The position numbers and the translations under genes are program-made. From the NCBI GenBank assembly GCA_949128115.1, contig OX421964.1, positions 38,804,177 through 38,868,176 on the forward strand: a DNA stretch of 64,000 bases. The letters run 5' to 3'. This DNA comes from Anaspis maculata (Eukaryota > Arthropoda > Insecta > Coleoptera > Scraptiidae). This document shows positions 33,019 through 43,329 of the stretch, piece by piece. Every line of letters starts with the position of its first letter. Position 1 is the first letter of the stretch. The notes under the pieces are model-generated. The model saw only the letters and a program-made list of their open reading frames with translations. It did not search any database and was not told where the DNA came from.

Positions 33019-33023
33019 ATAAA
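33018..33023 (+). terminator. polyadenylation signal overlapping the stop codon
   Basis: AATAAA shares its first A with the TGA stop of the MBF2-like gene. It is the only canonical signal close by. Confidence 0.5.
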
Positions 33024-34804
33024 TCCATTGGATTGAAGAATATACTGATAATTTATGTAGGTATTATAGCTCGATAGAACTTTTTTGTCTCCAATTATTT
33101 CTCCTATACCTTAAACTGCCAAACAACATCTTTTAAGGAACGGTAATGGAGCTTTAAGTATAGATCTGGCAACAGAGATGCGTATAAGGCCTATGTAGAT
33201 GAGGTAGGCGAATAATGAAATTTCAAGAAATACCAAAAACTATTTCAATGATGTGTCCGCAGTACGCAGGTAATGCAACGAAACGAGATTCGCAAAGATC
33301 CTGTTGAATTATTAGTGGAAAGGGCTGCGGCCTGGATCATTCATCAAAGAGATAGCGTAGCAAACAAGCACTTTGTTTCGGTGGTGAGCAAACACGGGGG
33401 CGAAGAAAAAATCATCGGCAAACAAATCCACGTTTTGTCTAGCCTCAGCCGTCTCATCCGTTACTTTCACGTCATTAATCCGAATAGCTGGTCGATTTTT
33501 TTCTCTGCCCTCGGTAGAAAAAGGAGCCAACCCCTGAACAACACCATTTTTTGTCTATGACGAGGAACGTGTGTATTTGCTATACAGCCATGCAAGCAAG
33601 GGATGACTGAAATCCTCAATTGATTAAAACCACAAACCACGCGCCATGGTGTCCCCCGGACTTTCGACGATATCCATATTATTATCCGGACCGTTCCAGC
33701 AATAATCCGATGGCATCACAATTAATTATAAATAATGCAGCGTCACAGGACGGTTCGTTGAATATGCATACCATGTTGATTACTGTAGTAACTCTGAACT
33801 GGTCACTATTTCGTATGGCAAATTGGCTACATTTATTTATTGCAGGCAGCCATATCGAACTGCTCTAATGCAACGGCAAGCATGATGGTAACCTTGCAAT
33901 TCACACTGGGTTCCGGCTGTCGGGCAATTTCAGAGCACCTACCTGACAAGAGAAAATATTTCTTTGGTGAATTCGAGGTCAAAGCATGAAAAATTCTTTG
34001 AATCCCTGAAAACTTTTATAGGAGCAGATATGAAAGTTTTCAATAAGGTTCATAATTAAAATTACCTGAAGCTGGAGTGAAGCGGGAGCCAAGGCAGCAA
34101 AGCAGATGAGGCCTAAGAATTTTTAGCCACGGTATCTACGCGCATTTTCATACAAACTCCAAATAGAGTATGTTACAGTTACCAAAAGGTAGACCGAAAT
34201 ATTAAAAACAAGTGACAGCTAGCGGCCAAAAAGTGACTGATGCATACTAAAAAGTGACATTTCACGTGTGTCAAAGCATAATACTAAAAAATAGATCTCT
34301 GTAATAGGCGATTTACATTTGAAAAACGCCACCTGGTGGAAAGCTCGGTACTTCAACGTGCAGGGATTTTTTGATAGAAACACATACTGGACGTCTAGTA
34401 GCCTAGATAGGCAGCACTAGTAGATACCTGCAATACCCACATCAATGACATGAAATTTGACAAGTAGGAATAATGTAAAAAAGGGTTTGCTGTTGTGTCC
34501 CGTATTTGATCTTGTGGTTGGCGTATTCAGCAGGCTAGTAGTAGGCTAGTTCCAGTGGTGAGAGGCTGGAAGATTGCGCTACCAGCAATGCATTGCAGTT
34601 GCGGTGGAAAAATTGGGACGGTGACTGTTACATCACACCGCAGGCAGATGCAAGCATGGTATGCTGCTTTGCCAGTAGCTCTCGCCCCAGCCATTCCTGC
34701 CGTTAAGTGCCTTCTGGTTGATCCCCCAATCCTCAATGGGTCACAAAGCGAGCCTAAACCTGGATCTTGACAGTGCGGGGACACAACAAACGTTTGCGTC
34801 CAAA
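33024..34804. other. no gene seen
   Basis: Short opposing frames at 33273-33560 and 34527-34913 show no domain and look fortuitous. Confidence 0.45.
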
Positions 34805-35725
34805 TAGACCGAAGAAGTGTGACGTCACAACACGGCAACATGGCCGGCGGTTGACATTTTCTGGAGGCCAACGTCAAACGTGACACGACCGTGGAATGCA
34901 CGGCACGTGGCATGCACTTGACGTTTCTCTGTTTGTGTTTGTCATGTGTTTGTCAACTTTTTGGGAAGGTAAATAACGGAAATGGATATAACAAAAAATA
35001 ATCCATATTTTGGGCTATATCAGGAAATCAAACTATATTGCTATAAACTAAATACTGCTAACTATAAACTGCGATCCATTGCTCTTTGCCTCTGAGCATC
35101 TCATGAACGAGATTGTCGACGGCGATTCTCCTGTCCAGTTTTTCTTCGAGGTCTTCTTGCTGCTTTGATGGACCGTTACAATGAAAACGAGCGTGTTCCG
35201 CGTTGTCCTGACGCTGAGGCTTTTGAGGCTCCCCAGTATTTCTTCCATCCAACTTTGAACCAAGGCGTTCCACTGCCGTTGCCACTGCTCGACGAACTGC
35301 TCTGTGGCCTTGTTTCTGCTTTCTGGTTTGCTGGTGGGCATTCCTAGGCTTGTTTCTTCTGATCGCAAGCATCAGGGCGAAGGGTGGGATACCCGAGAGC
35401 ACTCGTGCTGCATCATGCGGAACCGTTCTATAGGCACTGGTGATTCTGAGTGCAGCTTTGCGCAGCTCTCTGTTGGGCTATGTCTGGCCTTTTTGCAACC
35501 AAGTCCGCCTGTATGACGCTGGCTGTCTCTTAGGCTGGCAATTTCAGCAATGCTCACTGCCATTTTGCACTGACTTTTGTGACTTTTGTTGTGAACCTCC
35601 GGAAAATGTCATGCCAAACACAACCAAACATAGAAACGTCACGTTCATGTGATGACGTTGGCCTCCAGAAAATGTCAACCGCCGGCCATGTTGCCATGTT
35701 GTGACGTCATCACTTCTCCGGTCTA
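34805..35725. mobile_element. TIR element family E (~920 bp)
   Basis: The left TAGACCGAAGAAGTG, then TGACGTCACAACA, GGCAACATGGCCGGCGGTTG and ACATTTTCTGGAGGCCAACG, is mirrored at the right (GTTGGCCTCCAGAAAATGTC through CACTTCTCCGGTCTA). The terminal inverted repeats are about 70 bases. TA lies at each extreme and may be the target duplication. The interior minus strand has two overlapping ~110-codon frames (35048-35402) of no known family, probably debris of a captured or transposase gene. Confidence 0.75.
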
Positions 35726-36645
35726 TGGGGTACTTGCCTAATTTTTTTTTATTGGCTTAATCGATAGTAAGGTGAAAAATAATGTACCCGTATTTTTTCT
35801 GTTTCCTAAATTCCCTAAATTGTGGCCGCAATGCGTGTTTGAAAAATATATTTGTGACGTCACAAATATATTAGATATAGAACATAGAAGGTCTTTTTTT
35901 CCTCGTTGGGTTGGCAACGATTCAACGTGCCGCTTTAAACTTTGAAATCGTATCATCTCAAATCTGAGTCTGACTGACAACGTCAAACCGCCGACCGTAG
36001 TTTTATTTCTTCCTGTGCCCTTTTTTTGCCTTTGACTGCTTTGATCGAGGCTTTGATCTATGCGGTAAGTACCTACCCGTTTCCTTTATTTCTTGGTCAA
36101 CCTAACTAGTCTCTTTCTTTAGTCTTTACTGCTGTCAACCAAAAAGTCTTCTGCATGTTTGTCACCCGTGCTCTGACCTGGCGTGACCTTCGGCTGCATT
36201 TCGCACATCAGTGTTCCTGCTCCCCACATTTTATTTGGAGATCCATCGCGTCCTCCCCACATGGATCTCTTGTAGCTCTAGAGTATTACCTATATCCTGA
36301 ATTGTATGCTTTGAGTTTCCCCAAAACCTTGTTCGACTTTATTGCCCAAATGCCCATAGTAAGAGAATTCGATAGGAAACTGATTTTGCGAGCATGTTCA
36401 AAATGACACTGTCACGGTGACATTCCTGACATTCTTGATTATTCCATTATCACACATATAGATGGACCAACCTCACTCGAAATCCCTGCCCTGGCGCGAA
36501 GCTTTTGGGAGGAATTTTTCAAATTCGTTTTTCTCTGTAGAAAATGAAGGCATTTTTGTAAAATTCTCAGTAGAGTCCCCTTACCACTTATACTAGCAAT
36601 AAAAAGTATTTCCAGCTAAATCTATTTCATTGGCAAGTACCCCAT
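35725..36645 (+). mobile_element. TIR element family C, copy B
   Basis: ATGGGGTACTTGCC at the left and GGCAAGTACCCCAT at the right. It is the same family as 17793-18838 but in the opposite orientation. It keeps the GTAAGTACC donor (about 36064) and TCTTTCTTTAG acceptor (36120), although the frame after the acceptor is shifted relative to copy A. It begins at the right end of the family E element, so one inserted at the tip of the other or the two moved together. Confidence 0.75.
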
Positions 36646-37031
36646 TACAATGGTAGCGAACTGTGAAATATAGAATGCGGATTTCCATGTGCGAGGTCTA
36701 AGCAGAAAATCTTAAGGGAGAGGAGACCGACGACGCAGCTAGCCCAAACGGTGACCTTTTCTGGCGTGCCAACAGTTGGTGTGTGCGGAGGACTCGGTCC
36801 ACAGTCGTTGTTGCTGTTCCTTGGATGAAAGCTAGAAAGGTCAGAGAAAGGTCTGCGACGACGGCGACGACGGCGACGACGCTGGTCATCGATGTAAGGC
36901 CCAATAAAGAGCCTGCTGGGTCTCAAGGGTTCACAGGAACAAAAGTTTGCTGGTAGTGGACTGCACAAGACAGCAAAGTGGCAGTTTTGACGTGCCTCCA
37001 ATTGATGTAACAGCCCTCTTCTAACAATCAA
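36645..37031 (-). pseudogene. unknown coding-like segment, paralogue of 47649-47840
   Basis: The minus strand is open for 128 codons. It contains ANFCSCEPLRPSRLFIGPYI, an arginine run encoded by repeated CGACGG/CGACGA at about 36858-36885, and then NDCGPSPPHTPTVGTPEKV. The two non-arginine parts recur with substitutions at 47649-47840 on the plus strand (CNFICSCELLRLRKLFMRPF and QTVTFGLSPHTPTVFTP). I do not recognise the protein. Conservation of the frame in two diverged copies argues for a former exon or an element-borne gene fragment, not chance. Confidence 0.45.
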
Positions 37032-38125
37032 TTCCCTAAAACTTCCTACACGGATGGGCCATTTTTCCCAATAAGGTTGATCGCCTATAGTCGCCTAGAA
37101 AAAGAGGTTTTTCAACAGTAAAATCGCAAGTGTTTAGATTTTCACGATAATTTTGGCCAAGCCAGCGCGAGTGCTGGTTGTAACGATGAATGTCTCACTC
37201 ATGTGGGAAAAGGGCATTTATCTAGGGACAATCAGCCAGAGATAACACGCTCGGCCAGAATTATCTAGGGAAATTTCAAGCACGGGTGATATTTTGCTGA
37301 TTATTGCATAAAAGAAGTCAAAAGCGACAGCCTCAGATTTTGTTGTTTGTATCCAATCTAGCGTTGTTAGTGATAATCGGGATTATTCGCGATTTTCTCT
37401 AGGAGAAAGGGTCAACTGAAACGTAATGAACTAATTTGAAGAAATTGATCCGCCATTGCACACAGTGAGGTTGATGTGAAAATGGTAACAATATAAATAA
37501 AAGCCGGTCCCTCTACAAAATGTGCTAGTCGCCACGACATAACTAAACCCATAACAAATTCATCACTAATAAATAGGTAATTACATGGAGCACCGCATGT
37601 TGTCAGAGTCCGTCAAGTGCCATATTTGAGATCAATTAGGTGCCCATAGGTATATAGCACGTATGGTATATCAGTCATAGCACGTACCCACCTACTTAGC
37701 AATATCCATCCATTAAGCTATTAGTGTATTAAATCAGGAGCACTGCTCCACTATTCAACTAACTATATGTATATTTGGGAAGCAAAGTTGACGTACCAGT
37801 AGATCAAAACATTAGGTACATTACGCTGTTTCAGAATAATTGCATTTCAGTAGGTCACGAATGTGTATGCTGAAAATGCCTCCATCTACAGGGCAAAGAG
37901 TGTTTTCCTTAGCACTACTATAGTTCGGAGACTGCGGTTTCTTACTCAGAAATATCGAGAGTTATCCAACGTTTAACCCTTTCGGCTCTACGGTATATAT
38001 TTAATAGGAAGTTTGCGTGCACACGTAGTGTACGACGTAACGTAACTTTCAACGTGAAAATAGACGAGTTTGTTATTTGCAATTACCTGCGATGCGAATT
38101 TATGAGGGGAAATTTCCACACAGGA
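37032..38125. other. no gene seen
   Basis: AT-rich, with no coding domain or shared repeat identified. Confidence 0.45.
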
Positions 38126-38129
38126 AACA

Positions 38130-39065
38130 TTTACAGATGAAATAGCAATAGAAACAGGAGTCAGACAAGGAGACTCCCTATCAGCAACACTTTTCAACAT
38201 CGCACTGGAAGGGGCAGTCAAAACAGCAGGAGCCAATAATATCATCTCGACAAACTCCACACAACTAATAGCTTATACGCCGACGATATAGCACTAATAG
38301 CGAGAGATATTAGAAGTCTAGAGGATGCGTTTGAAGTGGTGACAAAAGAGGCAAAAATGAGAGGACTAGAAATAAACCAGGATAAGACCAAGTATATGCT
38401 TAAGCTTAAGACGAGAAACAAAAAACATAAAGCAAACTAATATTGGAGAGTACAGCTTCAAAAAAACAGAGAACTTTATATACCTCGCAGTGATGGTAAA
38501 CGAAAATGAGCGAACGTATACAATTTGGAAACAGAGTATACATGGCCCTATCATGAATTCAAGAATTAACGAAACTCGAAATATAGAGATCAGCAGTCAG
38601 ACCGGTCGGTAGTCACTTACGCCGCTGAAACCATGTGTCTAACCAATAAAGACGAAGAGGAGTTAAGAACCTTTGAAAGAAAAATATATCGAAGAATTCT
38701 AGGTCCGATAACGACGCCCGATGGAAGACACAGGAAGCTAATGAACCACAAAATAAAGAACTTAATGAAAAAAGGAGATAAGTCAGATTCATGAAGGCAC
38801 AAAGGCTCAAATTGTTCGGACATGTACAAAGAAGAGCACCGGAAGCAACGATCAGGTCAAGAAAGACGGCCAATGCAAGAAAGACCGAGAGAAGGCCAAG
38901 GGCAAAGATCAAGTGAGCGAGGACATCAAGAAGCAGGAAGCGCTGGATTGGAGGAATAAGATCAGGGACAGAAAGGAGTGGAAAACAATTATAGATGACG
39001 CCAAAACACAAAAAACTGTAGAACGAGCACCTAAATGGAGAAGACCAAGCGGAGTGATTCACCGC
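38130..39065 (+). pseudogene. degraded reverse-transcriptase fragment (non-LTR)
   Basis: It opens with ETGVRQGDSLSATLFNIALE, the RT motif B block. An active-site YADDIALIARDI follows in a shifted frame, then LEINQDKTKYM, a segment homologous to ENFIYLAVMVNEN, ETMCLTNKDEEELRTFERKI and AQRLKLFGHVQRR. Several indels and stops separate these pieces. The order matches the C-terminal half of a common insect endonuclease-RT family. The endonuclease and the first half of the RT are missing, so this is a 5'-truncated copy that has since decayed. Confidence 0.85.
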
Positions 39066-39239
39066 CAACTATAAATATATTCATTGGATAGCCCTCGAAA
39101 AATGCTTTCTAGTGATACCAAATATTCCATATTTTGTTTGGGTCTTTTCCGATTAATTTAGAAAAAAACTGTCTTATGAGATTACATTGATTTATATGAG
39201 TTCACTCCACAATAAATCAAATTTTAACTACTTCAAACA

Positions 39240-39630
39240 GAAAAAAAAGACCAAATGTTCAAAATTAGTGTTCAAAATGAAAGTTTTCAAGGCTGTAAAA
39301 AAAGCCTGTTCTCGATCTCTTGTCGAACGTTTTCGAAGGTTTTTCTTGAAAGCGCGTGACATTTTCCGGTAATTCTACGTCGTAGCTCTTCAATCGACTC
39401 CGGCTGAGTTTAAAAACAACAGACTTCAAGTGATCCCACAGAAAGAAGTCTGGAGGAGTCAAGTCCGGTGATTTGGGGAGGCCATTCAATGGGTCCTCTC
39501 CTGCCAATCCACCGATATCTATAATGATCATCTAACCATCGACTAACTAGACATAGTGAGATGGAGCTCTGTCTTGTTGGAAATGAAGTAAGTCCTCCGT
39601 AAAATTAGGGTTTCCATCTAGGTCCGTCTG
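39240..39630 (-). pseudogene. mariner/Tc1-type transposase C-terminal half
   Basis: Reading the minus strand, fragments FQQDRAPSH (about 39595) and RYRWIGR precede PKSPDLTPPDFFLWDHLKSV, the block holding the third catalytic acid (SPDLTP.DFFLW). Stops and frame changes are present. Just to the right, on the other strand, lies an overlapping piece of a related transposase. Confidence 0.85.
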
Positions 39631-39689
39631 ATTTCCTGATTCCTAAACTATTAGGAACTTGGGGGATGGTAATGCTGATAGAGGGATTG

Positions 39690-40105
39690 AGTGTTGTTCA
39701 GCTATGACGCAGCGAATCACCGCAGACCCTCAACTCGTGAAAAACATTTGTTCCGATGACGAATGTACTTTTTACTTGAAAAAAATGGTAGTGTGAACAA
39801 ACAAAATTGTTGCTACTGGAGTGACGATAATCCTCACGTTTTCCGGGAAGAACATACCCAGTACCCCGAAAAACTCGGCCGAATATTCATAGACAGAAAT
39901 TTGAATGGTGCGCTTTATGCAGAAATGTTGAAAATCGCCATCGAGTCCCTAATAGTTCAGGAAACAGAAAATCAGATGGACCTATATAATGAGAACCTAA
40001 TTTGACCAGGGATTTACTTCATTTGCAACAAGATGGAGCTCCACCCCACGATGTCTAGTTAGTCAATGGTTAAATCATCATTATACAGATCGGTGGATTG
40101 GCAGA
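39690..40105 (+). pseudogene. mariner/Tc1-type transposase central piece
   Basis: The plus strand reads RITADPQLVKNICSDDECTF, then SVNKQNCCYWSDDNPHVFRE, LNGALYAEML, and finally LQQDGAPPHDV in a shifted frame. So the first two catalytic blocks are present and it stops soon after the second. It overlaps in content with the minus-strand piece (both have QQD.APPH/SH), so these are two copies facing away from each other. Confidence 0.85.
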
Positions 40106-40310
40106 AGAGGAGCTTCAAGGGGTTGCCATTTGCAAAACATTAGTGGAGGGGGCTGGGGCTCAGACACTGGGTGGGGGTGAGTCACTGACTTCACTAATAA
40201 TGGTTCCCCCTCTATTCTGTCGAAACGGTTTTGGGCAATTTCCGATATCTGCTTTTGTTTCAGACTTACAGGCAATTGAAAGCTGTGAATTTGACACCCT
40301 GTATATATCT

Positions 40311-40424
40311 TGTGATCGAATGAATTCTGATTTTAGGTAGGCTGTGGCCTGGCCGAACGCAGCTTCGTACCCCTGAATATGACCAGGCCATAGCCTACCT
40401 AAAATAAGAATTCATTTGATCACA
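40311..40424. mobile_element. palindromic MITE (~114 bp)
   Basis: TGTGATCGAATGAATTCTGA and TTTTAGGTAGGCTGTGGCCTGG pair with CCAGGCCATAGCCTACCTAAAA and GAATTCATTTGATCACA. The loop is about 30 bases. Confidence 0.88.
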
Positions 40425-40790
40425 CGATACAAGCGCGACCATGCATTGCCCGCATAGTAGTTGATGGGCACCTTGATGAGGATAATATCATTCAATAGAA
40501 TTAATTGGTCCAATCGCAGCCCGGACTTCAAGCTAATTGGTTCTTCTCTACCGCGCCAACACTTCTGGTCCTTCGAGACGAATCTCGTGGAGGCCAGAAG
40601 CCTATGGATTCGACTGCTGTAGGACTTGAAGCCTATCTGCTGCCACAATTGTCTCTACTGCCACCACGCCTGTGGTCACACTAAACGGCTAAAAATTTCG
40701 ATAAAGATGAGTCCAGAGTAAAGAAGATCCAGTCCCTTCATAATCTTCTCTGATCTCCTCTTTCGTTCCCTATATGTACTTATCACATAA
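40425..40790. other. no gene seen
   Basis: Unassigned spacer between two palindromic elements. Confidence 0.4.
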
Positions 40791-40984
40791 ACCGTATGAT
40801 CGTTAGAATCATGAATTAGGGCAGGTTGTGAACTTCGAAACGTATGTCCAAAATGTATTTCATGACGACGGCTCATCATGTTGACATCTAATTTGAGTGA
40901 TTATTGATAAAGTCACTTGATAAAGTCACATACGTTTTTACTTCCATAGCCTGCCCTAATTCATGATTTTAACGCACATACGGT
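40791..40984. mobile_element. palindromic MITE (194 bp)
   Basis: ACCGTATGATCGTTAGAATC then ATGAATTAGGGCAGG and AAACGTATGT at the left pair with ACATACGTTT, CCTGCCCTAATTCAT and ACGCACATACGGT at the right. Confidence 0.85.
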
Positions 40985-41060
40985 ATATGACAAGTGCGTC
41001 ATTGCTAGAAGCTGAGCGAATTCAGTTACTGACACGAAATGAAGGCTTCATTGTGGTTCT

Positions 41061-41188
41061 ATTACGGACAAAAAAACTAGGACAGACTGACACGGAGTGT
41101 ACTGATTCCTCTCTGGTATCATTGTGACACAAGGCCAAATTTGGTACACTCCGTGACAGGCTCTGTCTCACTTTTTTTTGTCCGTAAT
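41061..41188. mobile_element. palindromic MITE (128 bp)
   Basis: ATTACGGACAAAAAAACTAG, GACAGACTGACACGGAGTGTAC at the left and GTACACTCCGTGACAG with TTTTTTTTGTCCGTAAT at the right are inverses. Confidence 0.88.
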
Positions 41189-41260
41189 GGTATGTTAGTC
41201 TAGTTTGAGAAACTAAATCTCGAAATAAATGACTTCGAAAGAAGCTGCCGCGGAAATCAG

Positions 41261-41383
41261 GTACAGTGGCGGACTTTAAAATCGCACTACCCTTCTAAAT
41301 CGAGGAGTCGAATTTGCATTGTCAATGAAAATCAGCTTCTTGATTTTGTGAAGGTGGTGCGATTTTAAAGTCAGCAACTGTAC
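41261..41383. mobile_element. palindromic MITE with TA-CAGT ends
   Basis: GTACAGTGGCGGACTTTAAA with ATCGCACTACC pairs with GGTGGTGCGAT and TTTAAAGTCAGCAACTGTAC. TA immediately outside CAGT..ACTG fits a mariner-type target duplication. The element at 51636 has ends of the same type. Confidence 0.85.
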
Positions 41384-42758
41384 AATGAAATGTCGAACTT
41401 TGAGGAATAATATGGACGTTGAAGGAGTCAACCTTGTATTTAATCTCGATGCAAAACGCTTTTGCGCCTGAGTAGTAGGTACCTACAATAGGTTCTTCAC
41501 TCCTTAAATTGATGTTTTGTAATTCTAGATTCATCATTGTCAAATGTATTCAAGTATTACTTACTACGATTTTGACTTGGACAGTTGAACAGTCTCATAG
41601 GCTCTTTAAATATTTCGCACGCTCCCAATAACAAAGTTAAACTGCTGGTATTGAGGCTACAATCATGATAACAGTGAATCCGAAAATGTTTCTTAAATCA
41701 CCACGTGGGCTTCAAAGGGTTATCAATGTGGGAGTCTGTGTCTGTATGTTTTCCCTGTGCCCTTTTACAGGTTGCAGAATGCTCCCGAGTTCTAGTCCTC
41801 GCCAGACCGACTCAAGCGTCGCTCGCATCCCACTACCCCTGAAAATCTTAGGCGCAGCTAGGCTTTTACATAAATCTTCAGGGTGACAGCTCACCATCGC
41901 AATTATTAAAAATTCTCAACCATTGAAAGCAGCATAAAGAATCAGACTGACTGAATAATAAGAAGGTAGAGGTATTTCAAGTTCTGAATGACTAGAAATG
42001 AGGTGACAACATGCTGAGTCACCATCACGCTGACCCAATTGAAAAATAATATGTTATATCGAAAAAGCACTGACTGAAGAAAGACCACCTAATGACTACT
42101 TCTACACATCTAATAAACAACTGATATTATACGGGCTCTCGTTCAAAGCAATATTTCATTATCCTGTCAACTCCTCTTTGGACAACTACTGAAATCTATT
42201 TCCGAAAATTTCAAGAACTCCTGCGCGTACAAAATAAAGGGTATAACAAGGTATCCTTCTATACCGTGACAACGTATGAATAATGATTTTCTCAGGTGCT
42301 CGACATCGACTTGACGACTTATAACCAGAACATGTGATTGACGATTCATAGACGTTTTTTCATCATAGAAGGAGACCCGAAGGAAACACCAACAAGGAGA
42401 CATCGACGTAAATTTCTTATTTTACGATCCCAGCTATGTACCCAGTACCTGCCTATACCTGTAAAATGCGCAAAAATTACATTTCCAAAGTATGCACATT
42501 AGACATGTACCTACGTTGGTACCTGATCGTAAAACAGGAATTGCACTCATAATTCTGATTAAAAGCCATAATGTAGATTTAATGCATGCTAAAATTTTAA
42601 CTGCCCGAAGCAGAGGAACACGTCAACTTTTTAAGAGCAACGAGATTGACTACCGCGACTATACCGTTTTCGAGTATACGAGTATAAGTAGGTACCTATG
42701 TTTTGCAAATACAATTATTCCAAATTAGCGTTTCAGGCCAGGACCTTGAGACCTTTAA
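41384..42758. other. no gene seen
   Basis: AT-rich, with short frames only and no identifiable domain. Confidence 0.45.
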
Positions 42759-42991
42759 CCCCCGGTTGCACCAAAAAAATCCTAATGAAATAGTTAATTG
42801 GTGATTTTCTTTGGTGAATTTCAGCGTGGTGCCCAATGAAAAACGCAGTTTAACAAAAAATAATGACACCATGTTCAGTTCACAACAGCTTGTATGCATT
42901 TTCTTCGTGGCCAGTCAACTGGCACTGACCTGGATTTCATCAGAGAAAGTCCTCAATTAGCTATTGAATAAGTCTTTGGTGCAACAGGGGG
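42759..42991. mobile_element. MITE family D, full copy
   Basis: The left CCCCCGGTTGCACCAAA and the right TTTGGTGCAACAGGGGG are terminal inverted repeats. Inner landmarks (CTTTGGTGAATTTC, CACAACAGCTTGTATGCATT, GCACTGACCT, ATCAGAGAAA) are shared with 55744-55980. It ends nine bases before the second LTR begins. Confidence 0.85.
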
Positions 42992-43171
42992 TTACTATAT
43001 TGCTACGAGCGGCGATTCTGGCAAAGATGCGATCTTTCTAGACTCTTCCCATTAGGTCGCAGTGTGCAGGTGCGGAGCTCTGGTGCATTCCAGAACATGC
43101 GTGTAGGCTTTTGCCCGTGGAACTGAATGAAGACTTCAGCAGTGGGTTAAGACACAATCATCCGAAGCAGG

Positions 43172-43315
43172 ACAAATTGACGCCGCCGGCTTGACGCCGG
43201 CCAACTTGACGCGGAACAACTTGACGCCAGGACAACTTGACGCGAGACAACTTGACGCCAGGACAACTTGACGCGGGACAACTTGACGCCAGAACAACTT
43301 TACGCTAGGTGAGTT
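43172..43315. repeat. left iteron cluster
   Basis: About nine copies of ACAACTTGACGC followed by CAG, GAG or GGG, at spacings of 15-17 bases. All point the same way. Confidence 0.85.
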
Positions 43316-43329
43316 ATCATAATCCCATA

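Noticed and set aside
35048..35402. Two overlapping ~110-codon frames as a real gene
   Set aside because: Two frames are open at once within a TIR element and neither shows a known domain.
43172..43315. CRISPR-like regular repeats
   Set aside because: The motif repeats head to tail with no unique spacers, in a eukaryotic mobile element.
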